48,706 nucleotides of DNA from an uncultured beta proteobacterium (GCA_903838565.1 CAILZB010000120.1:1-48706); one strand, 5' to 3'; numbered from the stretch's first letter, positions 35,426-44,696 are shown. The notes: a model not told the origin generated them from the sequence alone. Numbers and translations are program-made.

Positions 35426-36418
35426 ATGACAGAAAAGAAGACCAAGACGGCTGATGACACCGCCGGTGCCACTTCAACCCCCGCGCCAGGCAGCGACGCT
35501 TCAGCCAATGGGAAGAAGTTGAAAGTGGGCAAGTCTTTCATCCTCTGGGTTGCCGACAGCACCGGCAAGAAGCTTCAGCCAATGTCCAGCGGCGACAAGC
35601 CGGTGCGGCCGACACAGGATTCCTCCAACCCGCAGGCACGCCAGATCGTCTTCACGCCCAATCCTTTGGGAAAGCAGCCCCCGCCAAGCGACCAGATGGA
35701 GTTGTATGCCGGCTTCGAGCGCGTCATCCATGCCTTGAACCATCTCTATCCGGTCGGGGACCCCGCTGCCGAGGCCAAGTTCAGGTTGTTCTATCGCACC
35801 GTGTTCGGGCTGGCGCAGCTGTCTCTGGAGGCCGACGAGGCGGTTGGCGGATTCAGTGCGGACACGGCCAGGAAGAACCTGGACGCCGTCAACAAGGACA
35901 TCGTGGACGACGAGGCACCCCGGGTGAAGAACGCCAACATCAAAGAACAGTTGCGCTGGGCCCTTTGGATCGCGATTCCGGCGGCCCTGGCCTATATGGT
36001 GCTGAGTCACGTTCCGGACGCCGGCAATCTGGGCGGATGGTTGAAGGAACTCGGCGCCAGCCGCGCCACGGTGGCCAACTTCATGCTGCTGTGGGTGGGG
36101 TGTTGTCTGGGGGTGAGTCTTTCGTACGCGCTGCGCAAGCCCGAGTTCACGCTTGAAGACCTGGTCACGCCTGAGAGTGACTTCCTGACGCCCGCCATTC
36201 GCGTGGCGCTGACCGGCACGCTCACCATGCTGCTGGTCATGTTCTCGGTGCTGGGGATTGCCGACGTCAAGGTGGCCTCGCACAGCCTCTCGGACGTGGC
36301 CAATCCGAACGAACAGATGCTGGCATTTGTCGTGGGTGTGATCTGCGGCATTGGCGAGAAGCTCCTCTCGGGAACGGTCATGGCCAAGACCAAGTCACTC
36401 CTGGGCAGCATCAAGTAG
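35426..36418 (+). CDS. Membrane protein of unknown function (330 residues)
   Basis: I do not recognise a named family. A very strong ribosome site (AAGGAGAAGGAG) precedes the ATG. Residues 1-70 are Lys/Thr/Ser/Pro-rich and probably disordered; 85-170 look like a soluble helical domain (MELYAGFERVIHALNHLYPV, FYRTVFGLAQLSLEADEAVG). Four hydrophobic segments follow at about 177-195, 217-236, 258-279 and 298-315. The last (MLAFVVGVICGIGEKLLSGT) resembles a C-terminal gate-like segment seen in several uncharacterised membrane proteins. No signal peptide or catalytic motif is visible. It lies between a terminator and the convergent ugpC gene. Confidence 0.85.
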   Translation: MTEKKTKTADDTAGATSTPAPGSDASANGKKLKVGKSFILWVADSTGKKLQPMSSGDKPVRPTQDSSNPQARQIVFTPNPLGKQPPPSDQMELYAGFERVIHALNHLYPVGDPAAEAKFRLFYRTVFGLAQLSLEADEAVGGFSADTARKNLDAVNKDIVDDEAPRVKNANIKEQLRWALWIAIPAALAYMVLSHVPDAGNLGGWLKELGASRATVANFMLLWVGCCLGVSLSYALRKPEFTLEDLVTPESDFLTPAIRVALTGTLTMLLVMFSVLGIADVKVASHSLSDVANPNEQMLAFVVGVICGIGEKLLSGTVMAKTKSLLGSIK

Positions 36419-36461
36419 CCGCGAGTCCGCATCCACGCCGCTAGAAGTCAGTCTTCTTCGT

Positions 36462-37547
36462 TCAGAAGTCGATGCGCCGTGTGCTTGCCGGATCAAACAG
36501 GTGCATGTGCTGCGCCTCGAACGTCAGGGGCAAGGCGCCATCATGGGCTTGGGCCGAAGCGGCATGCAGGCGCGCCGCCAGGCGCACGCCACGCTTGTCC
36601 GCACCGAGGTAGCCGTACACCAGCGAGTCCGAGCCCAGCAGTTCCACGAAATTGATTTGCGGCGTGAGCAGCGCGGCATCGGGATCGCAGGCCTCAAGGT
36701 GTTCGGGCCGCACGCCCAGCAGCACGCTGCGGCCCGCCAGTGCGGGCACGCCCTGAGGCAGGCGCACGCTTCCGCCCACGTCAGCTTCCAAGGTCTTGCC
36801 ATCCGGGGCGATGCGCCCGGGGATCAGGTTCATCGGCGGCGAACCGATGAAGCCCGCGACAAAAGTCGTGGCGGGGCGCGTGTACACCTCCAAAGGCGCG
36901 CCGATCTGCTCGGCGCGACCCTGGTTCATGACCAGCATGCGTTGCGCCAGTGTCATCGCTTCCACTTGGTCGTGCGTGACATAGAGCGTAGTGGTGCCCA
37001 GGCGCCGGTGCAGGGCCTGGAGTTCGGCGCGCATCTGTACGCGCAGCTTGGCGTCCAGATTGGACAGAGGCTCGTCGAACAGAAACACCTTGGGCTGGCG
37101 CACGATCGCGCGACCCATGGCGACGCGCTGACGCTGTCCTCCCGAGAGTTCGCGTGGCGAACGGTGCAGCAATTGCGACAGCTCCAGGGTTTCGGCAGCG
37201 CGCTGCACCAGTGTCTCGATTTCGTCCTTGGGCAGGCCGCGAATCTTCAGCCCATAGGCCATGTTGTCGTACACGCTCTTGTGCGGGTACAGCGCGTAGT
37301 TCTGGAACACCATGGCGATGTCCCGGTCCTTGGGCTCGACCTTGTTCACGACCCGTCCACCGATTGCGATCTCGCCCGAGCTGATGCTCTCCAGCCCGGC
37401 AACCATGCGCAGCAGCGTGGACTTGCCACAGCCCGAAGGCCCCACCATGACCACGAACTCGCCGTCTGCGACCTCCATGGAAATGCCCTGGATCACCTTG
37501 ACCGGGCCGAAGGATTTGAAAACATCGCGGATGGATACGGCGGCCAT
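36462..37547 (-). CDS. ugpC: sn-glycerol-3-phosphate ABC transporter, ATP-binding subunit
   Basis: A 361-residue ATPase of the MalK/UgpC group. Walker [10 protein letters not shown] is at 36-44, the signature [15 protein letters not shown] and Walker [13 protein letters not shown] are intact, and the switch His is in [16 protein letters not shown]. The C-terminal regulatory OB-like domain (about 240-361) has [10 protein letters not shown] and [11 protein letters not shown]. It starts directly after the ugpE stop and ends the ugpBAEC operon, as in E. coli, where ugpQ follows; no ugpQ is seen here. It powers G3P and glycerophosphodiester uptake. Confidence 0.95.
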   Translation of the reverse strand: MAAVSIRDVFKSFGPVKVIQGISMEVADGEFVVMVGPSGCGKSTLLRMVAGLESISSGEIAIGGRVVNKVEPKDRDIAMVFQNYALYPHKSVYDNMAYGLKIRGLPKDEIETLVQRAAETLELSQLLHRSPRELSGGQRQRVAMGRAIVRQPKVFLFDEPLSNLDAKLRVQMRAELQALHRRLGTTTLYVTHDQVEAMTLAQRMLVMNQGRAEQIGAPLEVYTRPATTFVAGFIGSPPMNLIPGRIAPDGKTLEADVGGSVRLPQGVPALAGRSVLLGVRPEHLEACDPDAALLTPQINFVELLGSDSLVYGYLGADKRGVRLAARLHAASAQAHDGALPLTFEAQHMHLFDPASTRRIDF

Positions 37548-38396
37548 CTATTTCTCCTGCTCGACCAGGCCCTTGACGAACCATTTCTGCATCAAGATCA
37601 CCACCAGCGCTGGCGGCAACATCGCCAGCATGGCCGCCGACATGACCAGGTTCCAGTCGACCGAAGCGTCGCCGCCGGGGATCATGCGCTTGATGCCGAT
37701 CACCGCCGTGTACATGGACTCGTCGGTGGTGACGAGCAGCGGCCACAGGTACTGGTTCCAGCCGTAGATGAAGAGGATCACAAACAGCGCTGCCATATTG
37801 GTGCGCGACAGCGGCAGCACCACGTCCCAGAAAAAGCGCAGCGCGCTGGCGCCGTCCATGCGCGCGGCCTCCATCATTTCGTCGGGGATGGTCATGAAGA
37901 ACTGCCGGAACAAAAAGGTCGCGGTGGCCGAGGCAATCAACGGCAGCGTGAGCCCGGCATAGGTGTTGATCATGTGCAGGTCCGACACCACCTTGTAGGT
38001 CGGGAAGATGCGCACCTCGACCGGCAGCATGAGCGTGATGAAAATCATCCAGAAGAACACATTGCGCAGCGGAAAGCGGAAGTACACGATGGCGAAGGCC
38101 GACAGCAGCGAGATGATGATCTTGCCCACCGCGATCGACAGCGCCATCACCAGGCTGTTGAACATCATGCGGCTCACCGGCGCCGTGCTGGCGCCGGCAA
38201 CGCCATGAATCAGAACCGTGCGGTAGTTGTCCAGAAGGGCGCTTCCCGGCCACAGCGGGATCGGCACCGTGACCATGCGCTCGGCCGTGTGGGTCGAGGC
38301 CACGAACGCGATCCACACCGGGAAAGTCAGCGTCAGCACGCTGAGCAGCAGCATCGCATGGCAGAAGAGCCTGAGGCCGGGACGGTTCTCTATCAT
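37548..38396 (-). CDS. ugpE: sn-glycerol-3-phosphate ABC transporter, permease subunit
   Basis: A 282-residue inner-membrane permease with six membrane segments. The coupling EAA loop is [24 protein letters not shown] in the expected position before segment five. It starts [11 protein letters not shown] at the ATG sharing a base with the ugpA stop (TGATG). It pairs with UgpA to form the channel. Homology to MalG-type permeases is clear; the assignment to G3P rests on the operon and on UgpB and UgpC features. Confidence 0.94.
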   Translation of the reverse strand: MIENRPGLRLFCHAMLLLSVLTLTFPVWIAFVASTHTAERMVTVPIPLWPGSALLDNYRTVLIHGVAGASTAPVSRMMFNSLVMALSIAVGKIIISLLSAFAIVYFRFPLRNVFFWMIFITLMLPVEVRIFPTYKVVSDLHMINTYAGLTLPLIASATATFLFRQFFMTIPDEMMEAARMDGASALRFFWDVVLPLSRTNMAALFVILFIYGWNQYLWPLLVTTDESMYTAVIGIKRMIPGGDASVDWNLVMSAAMLAMLPPALVVILMQKWFVKGLVEQEK

Positions 38397-39286
38397 CAGT
38401 ACTGCACCTTGCGTTCGATGTACTTGAACTGCACCACCGTGAGCGCGATCACGATCACCATCAGAACCACCGATTGCGCGGCCGAGCCACCCAGATCACC
38501 ACCCTTGAAGCCGTCGTTGTACACCTTGAATACCAGCACTTCCGTGGCCTGCACCGGGCCGCCCTGGGTGATGGCGTCGATCACTCCGAAGGTGTCGAAG
38601 AAGGCGTAGACGATGTTCACCACCAGCAGGAAGAAGGTGGTGGGCGAGATCAGTGGCAATATCACCGACATGAACCGTTTCACGGGTCCCGCGCCGTCGA
38701 TCGCGGCGGCCTCGATCAACGACTTCGGGATCGCCTGCATGCCGGCCAGAAAGAACAGGAAGTTGTAGGAGATCTGCTTCCACCCGGACGCAATGATGAT
38801 CAGCGTCATGGCCTGATTGCCATTGAGCAGATGGTTCCAATGGATGCCGAACCAGCCGCGCAGAAAATAAGTCAGGATACCCAGGGTCGGGTTGAAGATG
38901 AAGGCCCACAACACGGCCGCCACCACCGGCGCCACGGCATAAGGCCAGATCAGCAGCGTCTGGTACACGCGTGCGCCTCGAACCAGATAGTCGCAGGCGC
39001 CGGCCAGCAGCAGCGAAATCAGCAAGGCGCCCACGGTCATCAGCACACTGAAAACGGCCGTCACCTTGAACGAATTCAGGTAGTACGGGTCGGCGAACAG
39101 CTCGCGGAAGTTGAGCAAGCCCACGAACTGGACATTCAGGCCAAACGAGTCCTCCACCAGCAGCGATTGCCACATGGCCTGGGATGCCGGCCACATGAAG
39201 AACACCAGCGTGATGGCGAGTTGCGGCGCCACCAGCACATAGGGCAACCACCCGGCGGGAAAGTAGGCACGCTTTTCGGCGGGCAT
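38396..39286 (-). CDS. ugpA: sn-glycerol-3-phosphate ABC transporter, permease subunit
   Basis: A 296-residue permease. It begins [20 protein letters not shown] with GGGAGAA eight bases upstream. Six membrane segments; the EAA loop is [45 protein letters not shown] in the first periplasmic loop is typical of UgpA/MalF-type subunits. An 80-base gap with two hairpins separates it from ugpB. Confidence 0.94.
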   Translation of the reverse strand: MPAEKRAYFPAGWLPYVLVAPQLAITLVFFMWPASQAMWQSLLVEDSFGLNVQFVGLLNFRELFADPYYLNSFKVTAVFSVLMTVGALLISLLLAGACDYLVRGARVYQTLLIWPYAVAPVVAAVLWAFIFNPTLGILTYFLRGWFGIHWNHLLNGNQAMTLIIIASGWKQISYNFLFFLAGMQAIPKSLIEAAAIDGAGPVKRFMSVILPLISPTTFFLLVVNIVYAFFDTFGVIDAITQGGPVQATEVLVFKVYNDGFKGGDLGGSAAQSVVLMVIVIALTVVQFKYIERKVQY

Positions 39287-39307
39287 GGAAAAGTTCTCCC
39301 GGAGTGA

Positions 39308-39328
39308 ACTGAATGGAATCCATTCAGT
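39308..39328. repeat. Short hairpin in the ugpB-ugpA gap
   Basis: ACTGAATGG (39308-39316) and CCATTCAGT (39320-39328) are perfect nine-base arms around a three-base AAT loop, 20 bases before the ugpA start on the transcribed strand. Likely an mRNA stability or processing element. Confidence 0.6.
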
Positions 39329-39346
39329 CGAGGACAGGGCAAGTCA

Positions 39347-39363
39347 TTGGGGTCGGACCCCAA
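39347..39363. repeat. Second hairpin in the ugpB-ugpA gap (TTGGGGTC/GACCCCAA)
   Basis: TTGGGGTC (39347-39354) and GACCCCAA (39356-39363) pair perfectly around a single base, three bases after the ugpB stop. GGGGTCnGACCCC palindromes are, from memory, common short repeats in proteobacterial genomes. It could attenuate read-through from ugpB into ugpA. Confidence 0.6.
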
Positions 39364-39366
39364 AAC

Positions 39367-40692
39367 TCATTGAGCTCCCTTGTTGGCGCGTTCGAACTTT
39401 CGCAACTCCTCATCACCGCGTTTCACGGCCTCGTCCAACGCGGCCTTGGCGGTCTTCTGACCGGACCACACGGCTTCGAGCTCCTCGTCGATGATGTTGC
39501 GGATCTGCGGCAGGTTGCCCAGGCGCACGCCCTTGGACATCTTGGTCGGGTTCTTCAGCAGCAGTTGCTCGATGGCGACGTCGGTTCCCGGGTTCTTCTC
39601 GTAGTAGCCCTGGCTCTTGCTCAACTCATACGCGGCTTTGGTGATGGGAACGTAGCCCGTGGCCTGGTGCCATTCGGCCTGGATTTCAGGGGACGAGAGG
39701 AAGCTGAAGAACTTGGCAACGCCGCGGTACTCCTGCTTGCTCTTGCCCGCATACACCCACAGGCTGGCGCCGCCAATGATGGTGTTCTGCGGCGCGCCCT
39801 TGACGTCGGCGTGGTAGGGAAGGGGGGAGATGCCAAACTCGAATTTGGCATTGCGTTTGAACTCCGCGTAACTGGCCGACGAGCCGGTGATCATGGCGCA
39901 TTCGCCGCTGTGGAACTTGGCCTGGGGCTCGGTCGTGCGTCCGCCATAAGTGAACCGGCCGTCCTTGGCCCAGTCAGACAGCATGGCGATGTGTTTCACC
40001 AGCACCGGGTTGTTGAAGGCGAGGCGCGCGTCCAGGCCACCGAAGCCGTTGTCCTTGGTGGCGAAGGCCACGTTGTGCCAGGCACTGGTGCTCTCCAGTT
40101 GCACCCAGGATTGCCAGGCGGTGGTGTAGCCGCAGGGCAGCGTGCCCGTGTCCTTGATCTTCTTGGCGGCGGCGCCCACTTCATCCCAGGTCTTGGGCGG
40201 ACGGTTGGGATCCAGGCCCGCCTTGGTGAACGCGTCCTTGTTGTAATAGAACACGGTGGTGGAACTGTTGAACGGCATGGACAGCATGCGCCCCGTGGTG
40301 TCGGTGTAGTAGCTGCTGACGGCTGGCATATAGGTCTTGGGGTCGAACTTTTCGCCCGACTCTGCCATCACCTGATACACCGGTTTGATGGCGCCTTTCG
40401 CTGCCATCATGGTGGCGGTACCGACCTCAAAAACCTGCGCGATGTGCGGCGGATTCTTGGCGCGGTAAGCGGCGATGGCTGCAGCCATGGACTCGGCGTA
40501 GCCGCCCTTGAACACTGCGACGACTTTGTATTCTGTTTGCGAGGCATTGAACTTGTTGGCGATGTCGTTGACCCGATCACTCAAGGCACCGGTCATCGAA
40601 TGCCACCACTGAATCTCAGTTGCCGCATGAACCATCGCCGGGGACACCAGTGCTGCGCTGAGCATCAATGCCGTCAATTTGCGGATACGCAT
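39367..40692 (-). CDS. ugpB: sn-glycerol-3-phosphate-binding periplasmic protein
   Basis: A 441-residue solute-binding protein. The ATG 40692 (MRIRKLTALMLSAALVSPAM, cleavage near VHAA-TEI) follows GAGGAGAAGAGTC; upstream in-frame codons lie in the promoter. TEIQWWHSMTGALSDRVNDI and VKDTG-like KIKDTGTLPCGYTTAWQSWV match UgpB, whose Trp and Tyr residues bind G3P. First gene of the ugpBAEC operon. An FNR-like box with -10 element lies 50-90 bases upstream of the start. Confidence 0.94.
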   Translation of the reverse strand: MRIRKLTALMLSAALVSPAMVHAATEIQWWHSMTGALSDRVNDIANKFNASQTEYKVVAVFKGGYAESMAAAIAAYRAKNPPHIAQVFEVGTATMMAAKGAIKPVYQVMAESGEKFDPKTYMPAVSSYYTDTTGRMLSMPFNSSTTVFYYNKDAFTKAGLDPNRPPKTWDEVGAAAKKIKDTGTLPCGYTTAWQSWVQLESTSAWHNVAFATKDNGFGGLDARLAFNNPVLVKHIAMLSDWAKDGRFTYGGRTTEPQAKFHSGECAMITGSSASYAEFKRNAKFEFGISPLPYHADVKGAPQNTIIGGASLWVYAGKSKQEYRGVAKFFSFLSSPEIQAEWHQATGYVPITKAAYELSKSQGYYEKNPGTDVAIEQLLLKNPTKMSKGVRLGNLPQIRNIIDEELEAVWSGQKTAKAALDEAVKRGDEELRKFERANKGAQ

Positions 40693-40740
40693 GACTCTTC
40701 TCCTCGATTTATGGGAGGCACAACGCCACCCTGTAGGCGG

Positions 40741-40781
40741 ACCATATTCCGGAGCCTCGAAGCACGGTTGAGAAAGATCAA
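40741..40781 (-). promoter_or_regulatory. ugpB promoter: FNR-like box plus -10 hexamer
   Basis: On the minus strand TTGATCTTTCTCAA (40781-40768) matches the FNR/Anr consensus TTGAT-N4-ATCAA at nine of ten positions. Exactly 21 bases downstream is TATGGT (40746-40741), a plausible -10. This is the geometry of a class II CRP/FNR activation site near -41.5. Predicted transcript start about 40734, leader about 42 bases. The same layout precedes glpA. Confidence 0.6.
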
Positions 40782-40859
40782 AATTGCGGTATCGGCGATT
40801 TTCAAGAACCATCGATGCGCCGGTCTGATGTCACAAGTACCGCAGGCGTGCCGCATGGA

Positions 40860-41669
40860 TCACTCAAGCCCGAGGGATCTTTCTGACAGACCCATCGCCG
40901 TTCCGAGAAGCTGTGTGTATAGCAGGGGGCGAATGGATGGATCCGACATTTCCGCCTGGACCCCGTCGAAGCGCAGGTGGCAGTGCGGGCAGGCGGTGCA
41001 CATCACCTGCGCACCGGACGCCGCTGCATCGGCCATCTTGGCGCGCGTGATGCGCTCCGACAGCGGGGTGTTCGACCCATGCAGCGGATCCCCGCAGCAG
41101 TCCAGCCGCAGGGGCCAGTCGACGGGCGTCGCGCCGGTCAGGCGGATCAGGGTCTCGAAAGTTGTCGGCGCCATCGGGTTGTCGAAACGTGCCACGTTGC
41201 CGGGCCGCAGCGTGTGGCAGCCATATTGGGCGGCGACCTGCAGACCGGTGCTCGGGATGCGGACGGCGGCGGCCAGCGCGTCCACGCCGATCACCCGGGC
41301 CAGCACGGGCAGGATGTGCTCGACCGCTGCCTTGCCCGACCAGGCGAGGTCCTCGGCGGCCAGCGCCTGAGTCACGCGCGAGCGCAGCGCGGCGTCCTCC
41401 TGCAGAAAGCGGATTGCCTGCCTCAGGGTGCCGAAGCAGCAGGCGCACGGCGCCAGCAGGTCCAGGCCGGCGCGCTCGGCCAGAGCCAGGTTGCGGGCGG
41501 CCGACAGCACGAAGCCGTCGCGGCTCAGGTCCCGAGCGGGATAGCCACAGCAGCTGAACTCCAGATCCACCAGCGTGACGCCCAGGTGCTCCAGCACGGC
41601 GCGGGTTGAAGCGGCGTAAGCCGGCAGCCGCGAGGGGATCTTGCAGCCCAGGAACAGTGCGTATTTCAT
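40860..41669 (-). CDS. Double CCG-domain protein (HdrB-like), probable GlpC C-half equivalent
   Basis: A 269-residue soluble protein with two cysteine-rich CCG domains: C9, C40-C41, C75 and C78 in the first (FSCCGYP, APCACC), and C151, C191-C192, C224 and C227 in the second (LDCCGDP, CTACPHC). Known CCG domains in HdrB bind noncubane 4Fe-4S clusters; in GlpC the same domains are the C-terminal half of the chain. Here they form a separate protein whose start overlaps the stop of the membrane iron-sulfur gene by four bases. Inferred role: relay of electrons from GlpAB together with that protein. The actual acceptor is unknown. Confidence 0.85.
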   Translation of the reverse strand: MKYALFLGCKIPSRLPAYAASTRAVLEHLGVTLVDLEFSCCGYPARDLSRDGFVLSAARNLALAERAGLDLLAPCACCFGTLRQAIRFLQEDAALRSRVTQALAAEDLAWSGKAAVEHILPVLARVIGVDALAAAVRIPSTGLQVAAQYGCHTLRPGNVARFDNPMAPTTFETLIRLTGATPVDWPLRLDCCGDPLHGSNTPLSERITRAKMADAAASGAQVMCTACPHCHLRFDGVQAEMSDPSIRPLLYTQLLGTAMGLSERSLGLE

Positions 41670-43387
41670 GGTGGGGCACTCCAGTTGCGGACCGTTCGCT
41701 GGCGCTGCACCGACAGTGCGCGCAACTCGAGCATGATGTCGGTCACGCGTATGCCTTGCGGGCAGTGTTCCTGACACTGGTAGCAGCTGGCGCAATCCCA
41801 GACCATGCGCGAACCCAGCGTGAGGTCGCGCAGGCCCAGTCGCAGCAGGTTCATCACGTTCTGTGGTGTCAGATCGACGCCGTTTTCGGTGCTGCTGCTG
41901 TGTGCCACCACCGGGCACACGTTGGTGCAGGTCTGGCACTGGACGCAGCGCGAGAAGCTGCCGCTATCGGCGCACAGCGGCGTGTCAAATCGATCCGGGT
42001 CGAGAGAAGGATGTGCCGGCCAATTCGACTGCAAGGACTCGGCCCAAGCCAGTGCAGGGCGCGCCTGCACCCACTGTGCAGGCGCCGGCAGACCGGCGGC
42101 GGCGAGGTCGCCGCGCCCGGCCTGCCACAGGTCTTCGAGGTCCAGCCCCACCGGGCATTCGCTGGTGCAGCGTGCGCAGTCGGTGCACAGGAAGGCGCCC
42201 TCGGCGACCCGCAAGGCCTCTCGCCTTGCCGCCTCGGGCTTGTCGCCGGACTGCAGCAAGCGACCACCGGCCAGCGCACCCGTGGCGACGAGCTTGTGCG
42301 ATGGCAGGAGATACGGGTTGTCCAGATGGCATGCCAGCGGGGCCACCGAGCAATGGGCATCGCAGATGCCGCACTGCACGCAGGCGTCCAATGCCAGCGC
42401 CCGCCGCGTTGCACGCCCGGCGCTGGACAACGCACCGCGCTGCGTCGCGCCATTGACCAGCAGGCTGATGGGGGCGGCGACAGCGTGGAAGAAGCGGGTG
42501 AACGGCAGCGTCGCCAGTCCCATGAAACACGCCAGCACGTGGAGATAGAGCAGCCAGGCGTGCGTGCGCGCCTCGTCCAGCACCTGGGCCAGTGGCGCCA
42601 GCAGCCTCGCGACCGGGTAGGAGACAAAGGCGAACGTCGCCCAGGCGTGGCAATCCGCGCAGTCCGCCTCATGCATTTCGCGACCCTTGCGCATCGCATC
42701 CGGTGCTATCGGCTGCTTCAGATCGTCGAACGCGACCCCGAACTCGCGGGCCCAGAAGACGCGCAGCGGCTCCAGTTGCGCCGGATCGGTGATGCCGTTC
42801 TGCCTGGCCATGCGGTAGAACGCCTGCGGTGAGGCGATCTTGTTGGCTTCCAGCAGGAAGCCCGTCGCCAGCACAAGACCCAGCAGCGCGATGAAGGCCC
42901 AGGCCATGGGGCGGCGCGTTGGCGCAAGGCGTGTGCGCCGACGCCACAAGCCGAAGAGGAAGAGTGCCAGACCGACCACGACCATGGCGCCGAAGAGATT
43001 GCGCAGGAAGAGATAGGGCATTCGGGTGGACTCGTAGCCGGGGAACAGCCGCGCGGTCACGACGGCTGCGAGGCCGTGCATCAGCAGCAACAGCATGAAT
43101 CCGACAAAGATGAGCAGGTGTGCCAGCCAGCGAAGCTTGTCGCTGCGGTACAGCCGGAGCTGCAGCAGCACGTCAAGGAAGAAGGCAGCAAGGACGTGAA
43201 TAAACCGCCGACTGAACAGTGCCGCAGCCATGCCCTGCAGCAGCGCGCGCACCCGCTGCGTCAGCTTCACCGCTTGCACGTCGGGCCCGATGCGGACCCG
43301 GTACCACGCCGACATGCGCCAGAGCAAACCCAGGGCACACAGCAGCAGCGAGGCGTACAGAGCAGTCTGAAAGAGGGCGTGCGACAT
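41666..43387 (-). CDS. Membrane cytochrome b / CxxCH / four-cluster 4Fe-4S protein replacing GlpC N-half
   Basis: A 573-residue protein; ATG 43387 (MSHALFQTALYASLLLCALG). The N-terminal part is NarI/HdrE-like with segments at about 8-26, 88-112, 128-148, 161-180 and 274-292, and His candidates for b hemes at 64, 90, 104, 277, 283 and 301. The loop 181-272 holds CADCH (243-247), a c-heme motif; positive charges at 149-160 place this loop in the periplasm. The cytoplasmic C-terminal part has four Cys clusters of CxxCxxCxxxC form: C336-C346, C401-C411, C481-C491 and C532-C542. Known GlpC has only two such motifs and no cytochrome. Inferred: electrons from GlpAB pass through clusters to hemes and quinone, or outward. 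Confidence 0.85.
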   Translation of the reverse strand: MSHALFQTALYASLLLCALGLLWRMSAWYRVRIGPDVQAVKLTQRVRALLQGMAAALFSRRFIHVLAAFFLDVLLQLRLYRSDKLRWLAHLLIFVGFMLLLLMHGLAAVVTARLFPGYESTRMPYLFLRNLFGAMVVVGLALFLFGLWRRRTRLAPTRRPMAWAFIALLGLVLATGFLLEANKIASPQAFYRMARQNGITDPAQLEPLRVFWAREFGVAFDDLKQPIAPDAMRKGREMHEADCADCHAWATFAFVSYPVARLLAPLAQVLDEARTHAWLLYLHVLACFMGLATLPFTRFFHAVAAPISLLVNGATQRGALSSAGRATRRALALDACVQCGICDAHCSVAPLACHLDNPYLLPSHKLVATGALAGGRLLQSGDKPEAARREALRVAEGAFLCTDCARCTSECPVGLDLEDLWQAGRGDLAAAGLPAPAQWVQARPALAWAESLQSNWPAHPSLDPDRFDTPLCADSGSFSRCVQCQTCTNVCPVVAHSSSTENGVDLTPQNVMNLLRLGLRDLTLGSRMVWDCASCYQCQEHCPQGIRVTDIMLELRALSVQRQRTVRNWSAPP

Positions 43388-43391
43388 GGTC

Positions 43392-44696
43392 CTACCTTGT
43401 GCTCGTCTCAGGTTCGGTCCCACGGAGTTGATGCGCGATCTGCGCTATCGCCGACCAGGCCGTGGCAACAGCCAGTCCCGAGCCACACTTGGCGCGCATC
43501 CAGTCCTGATCGGCGAGGATGGAGCCGATCGCGAACAAGCCCGGCCAAGCCGACTGGCCGCTCGCATCCAGCGGCCTGAAGTCGCCGTCCGTCCTCAATC
43601 CGGCGCGGTTGATGGCGTGGCCTGTTGGATCCAGAAAGTCGCGCTGGTGCCAGGCCTCGCGCGAGGCCGGTTGCTGCACCGGCAATCCCAGGAGGCTCTC
43701 GCGCACACCTTGCCGATCGGCCGTGAGTCCGCGGCCACTGAAGCGCCCGGTGGCCAGCACCACCGCGCCTGCGCTCACGCGCGCTCCCGCCTGAACGTCA
43801 AGCTCCAGCAGGGCCGTGCTGCCGTCGAATGTCAGCGCACGCACGCTGCTCTGCTGGCGCCGCACGCCGTGGACCGAGGCCACCGCTTCCATTGCTTGCA
43901 GCAGCCGCAGCCCGGGGACGGACGTGGGCATCGTCGGGATTTCGAACACGGGCACGCCCAACCGGGCCTCAAACTCGGCGTGCACTTCGCGCGCGCGACC
44001 CAGCCCCAGGATCGCTGGAAGTCCGACCACGCGCGCATCTCCCAGCAGCGGCTGGATCAGCGCGATCGTGCGTGCGCGCGTCTCCCGGGTTTCCAGGGCC
44101 CGCGCAAGGTGGACGGCGTTCACCTCGGGCATGGCTTCGAAACCCGGAAAGTCGATGCGCTGGTGGCGCAGAGCTGGCCAGCCGTCAGCGAGCGTGGCGG
44201 CGATCTGTCGCGCGCTGAACTCGCGCAAGCCACGGAAGTCCAGCAGCAGGCAGGGTGGCCGCTGGCCCAGCGCGGCGACGCCCGCGACCATCGTCAGCGG
44301 CACGCCGAAACTGGTCTTGACGGTGCCGATTGATGTGAGCACATTGCTGTTGTGCTCGCCCAGTGGCGCATAGTCCAGCCCTGCGCTGGCCAAGGCCGAA
44401 ACCAAGGTCTGGAACGCGGTGCCGATGGCCGACGGATCGATCCGTGCCAGAGGATGCTCGGGTTGCGCTTGCGCAAGTGCTGCGAGGGCGGCGTAGGGCG
44501 ATGACCAGAGGCGACGCTCCGCGACCGGTTGGACCGCCAAAAGGTCCAGCAGTCCGCTGGCAAACAGCAGGCTGCCGCTGCTGCCGATCAGGATGCATGA
44601 GAGGCCCCGTTGCGCGGCAAACAGGGCCGCCGCCATGCCAGCCATGCCGGCGCCGATCACGGCAACGTCGTAGCGTTCCCCCGATCCGTCAATCAC
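43392..44696 (-). CDS. glpB: Anaerobic glycerol-3-phosphate dehydrogenase subunit B
   Basis: A 434-residue flavoprotein. The GTG at 44696 overlaps the glpA stop by four bases (GTGA). Flavin motif GAGMAG is at 15-20 after ERYDVAVI, followed by AALFAAQRGLSCILIGSSGS. SVPGLRLLQAME and the C-terminal FAIGSILADQDWMRAKCGSG LAVATAW-type motif are characteristic of GlpB. In E. coli GlpB pairs with GlpA and links it to GlpC at the membrane. Its neighbour downstream, four bases away, is the unusual membrane protein. Confidence 0.92.
   Translation of the reverse strand: MIDGSGERYDVAVIGAGMAGMAAALFAAQRGLSCILIGSSGSLLFASGLLDLLAVQPVAERRLWSSPYAALAALAQAQPEHPLARIDPSAIGTAFQTLVSALASAGLDYAPLGEHNSNVLTSIGTVKTSFGVPLTMVAGVAALGQRPPCLLLDFRGLREFSARQIAATLADGWPALRHQRIDFPGFEAMPEVNAVHLARALETRETRARTIALIQPLLGDARVVGLPAILGLGRAREVHAEFEARLGVPVFEIPTMPTSVPGLRLLQAMEAVASVHGVRRQQSSVRALTFDGSTALLELDVQAGARVSAGAVVLATGRFSGRGLTADRQGVRESLLGLPVQQPASREAWHQRDFLDPTGHAINRAGLRTDGDFRPLDASGQSAWPGLFAIGSILADQDWMRAKCGSGLAVATAWSAIAQIAHQLRGTEPETSTR

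Noticed and set aside
36351..38609. Rightward 752-codon open frame opposite ugpC/ugpE
   Set aside because: Antisense shadow of three overlapping transporter genes with obvious motifs on the minus strand.
40741..40781. GlpR-type (DeoR family) operator at the G3P promoters
   Set aside because: No sequence like the E. coli GlpR operator was seen; the FNR-like palindrome with fixed spacing is the better explanation.
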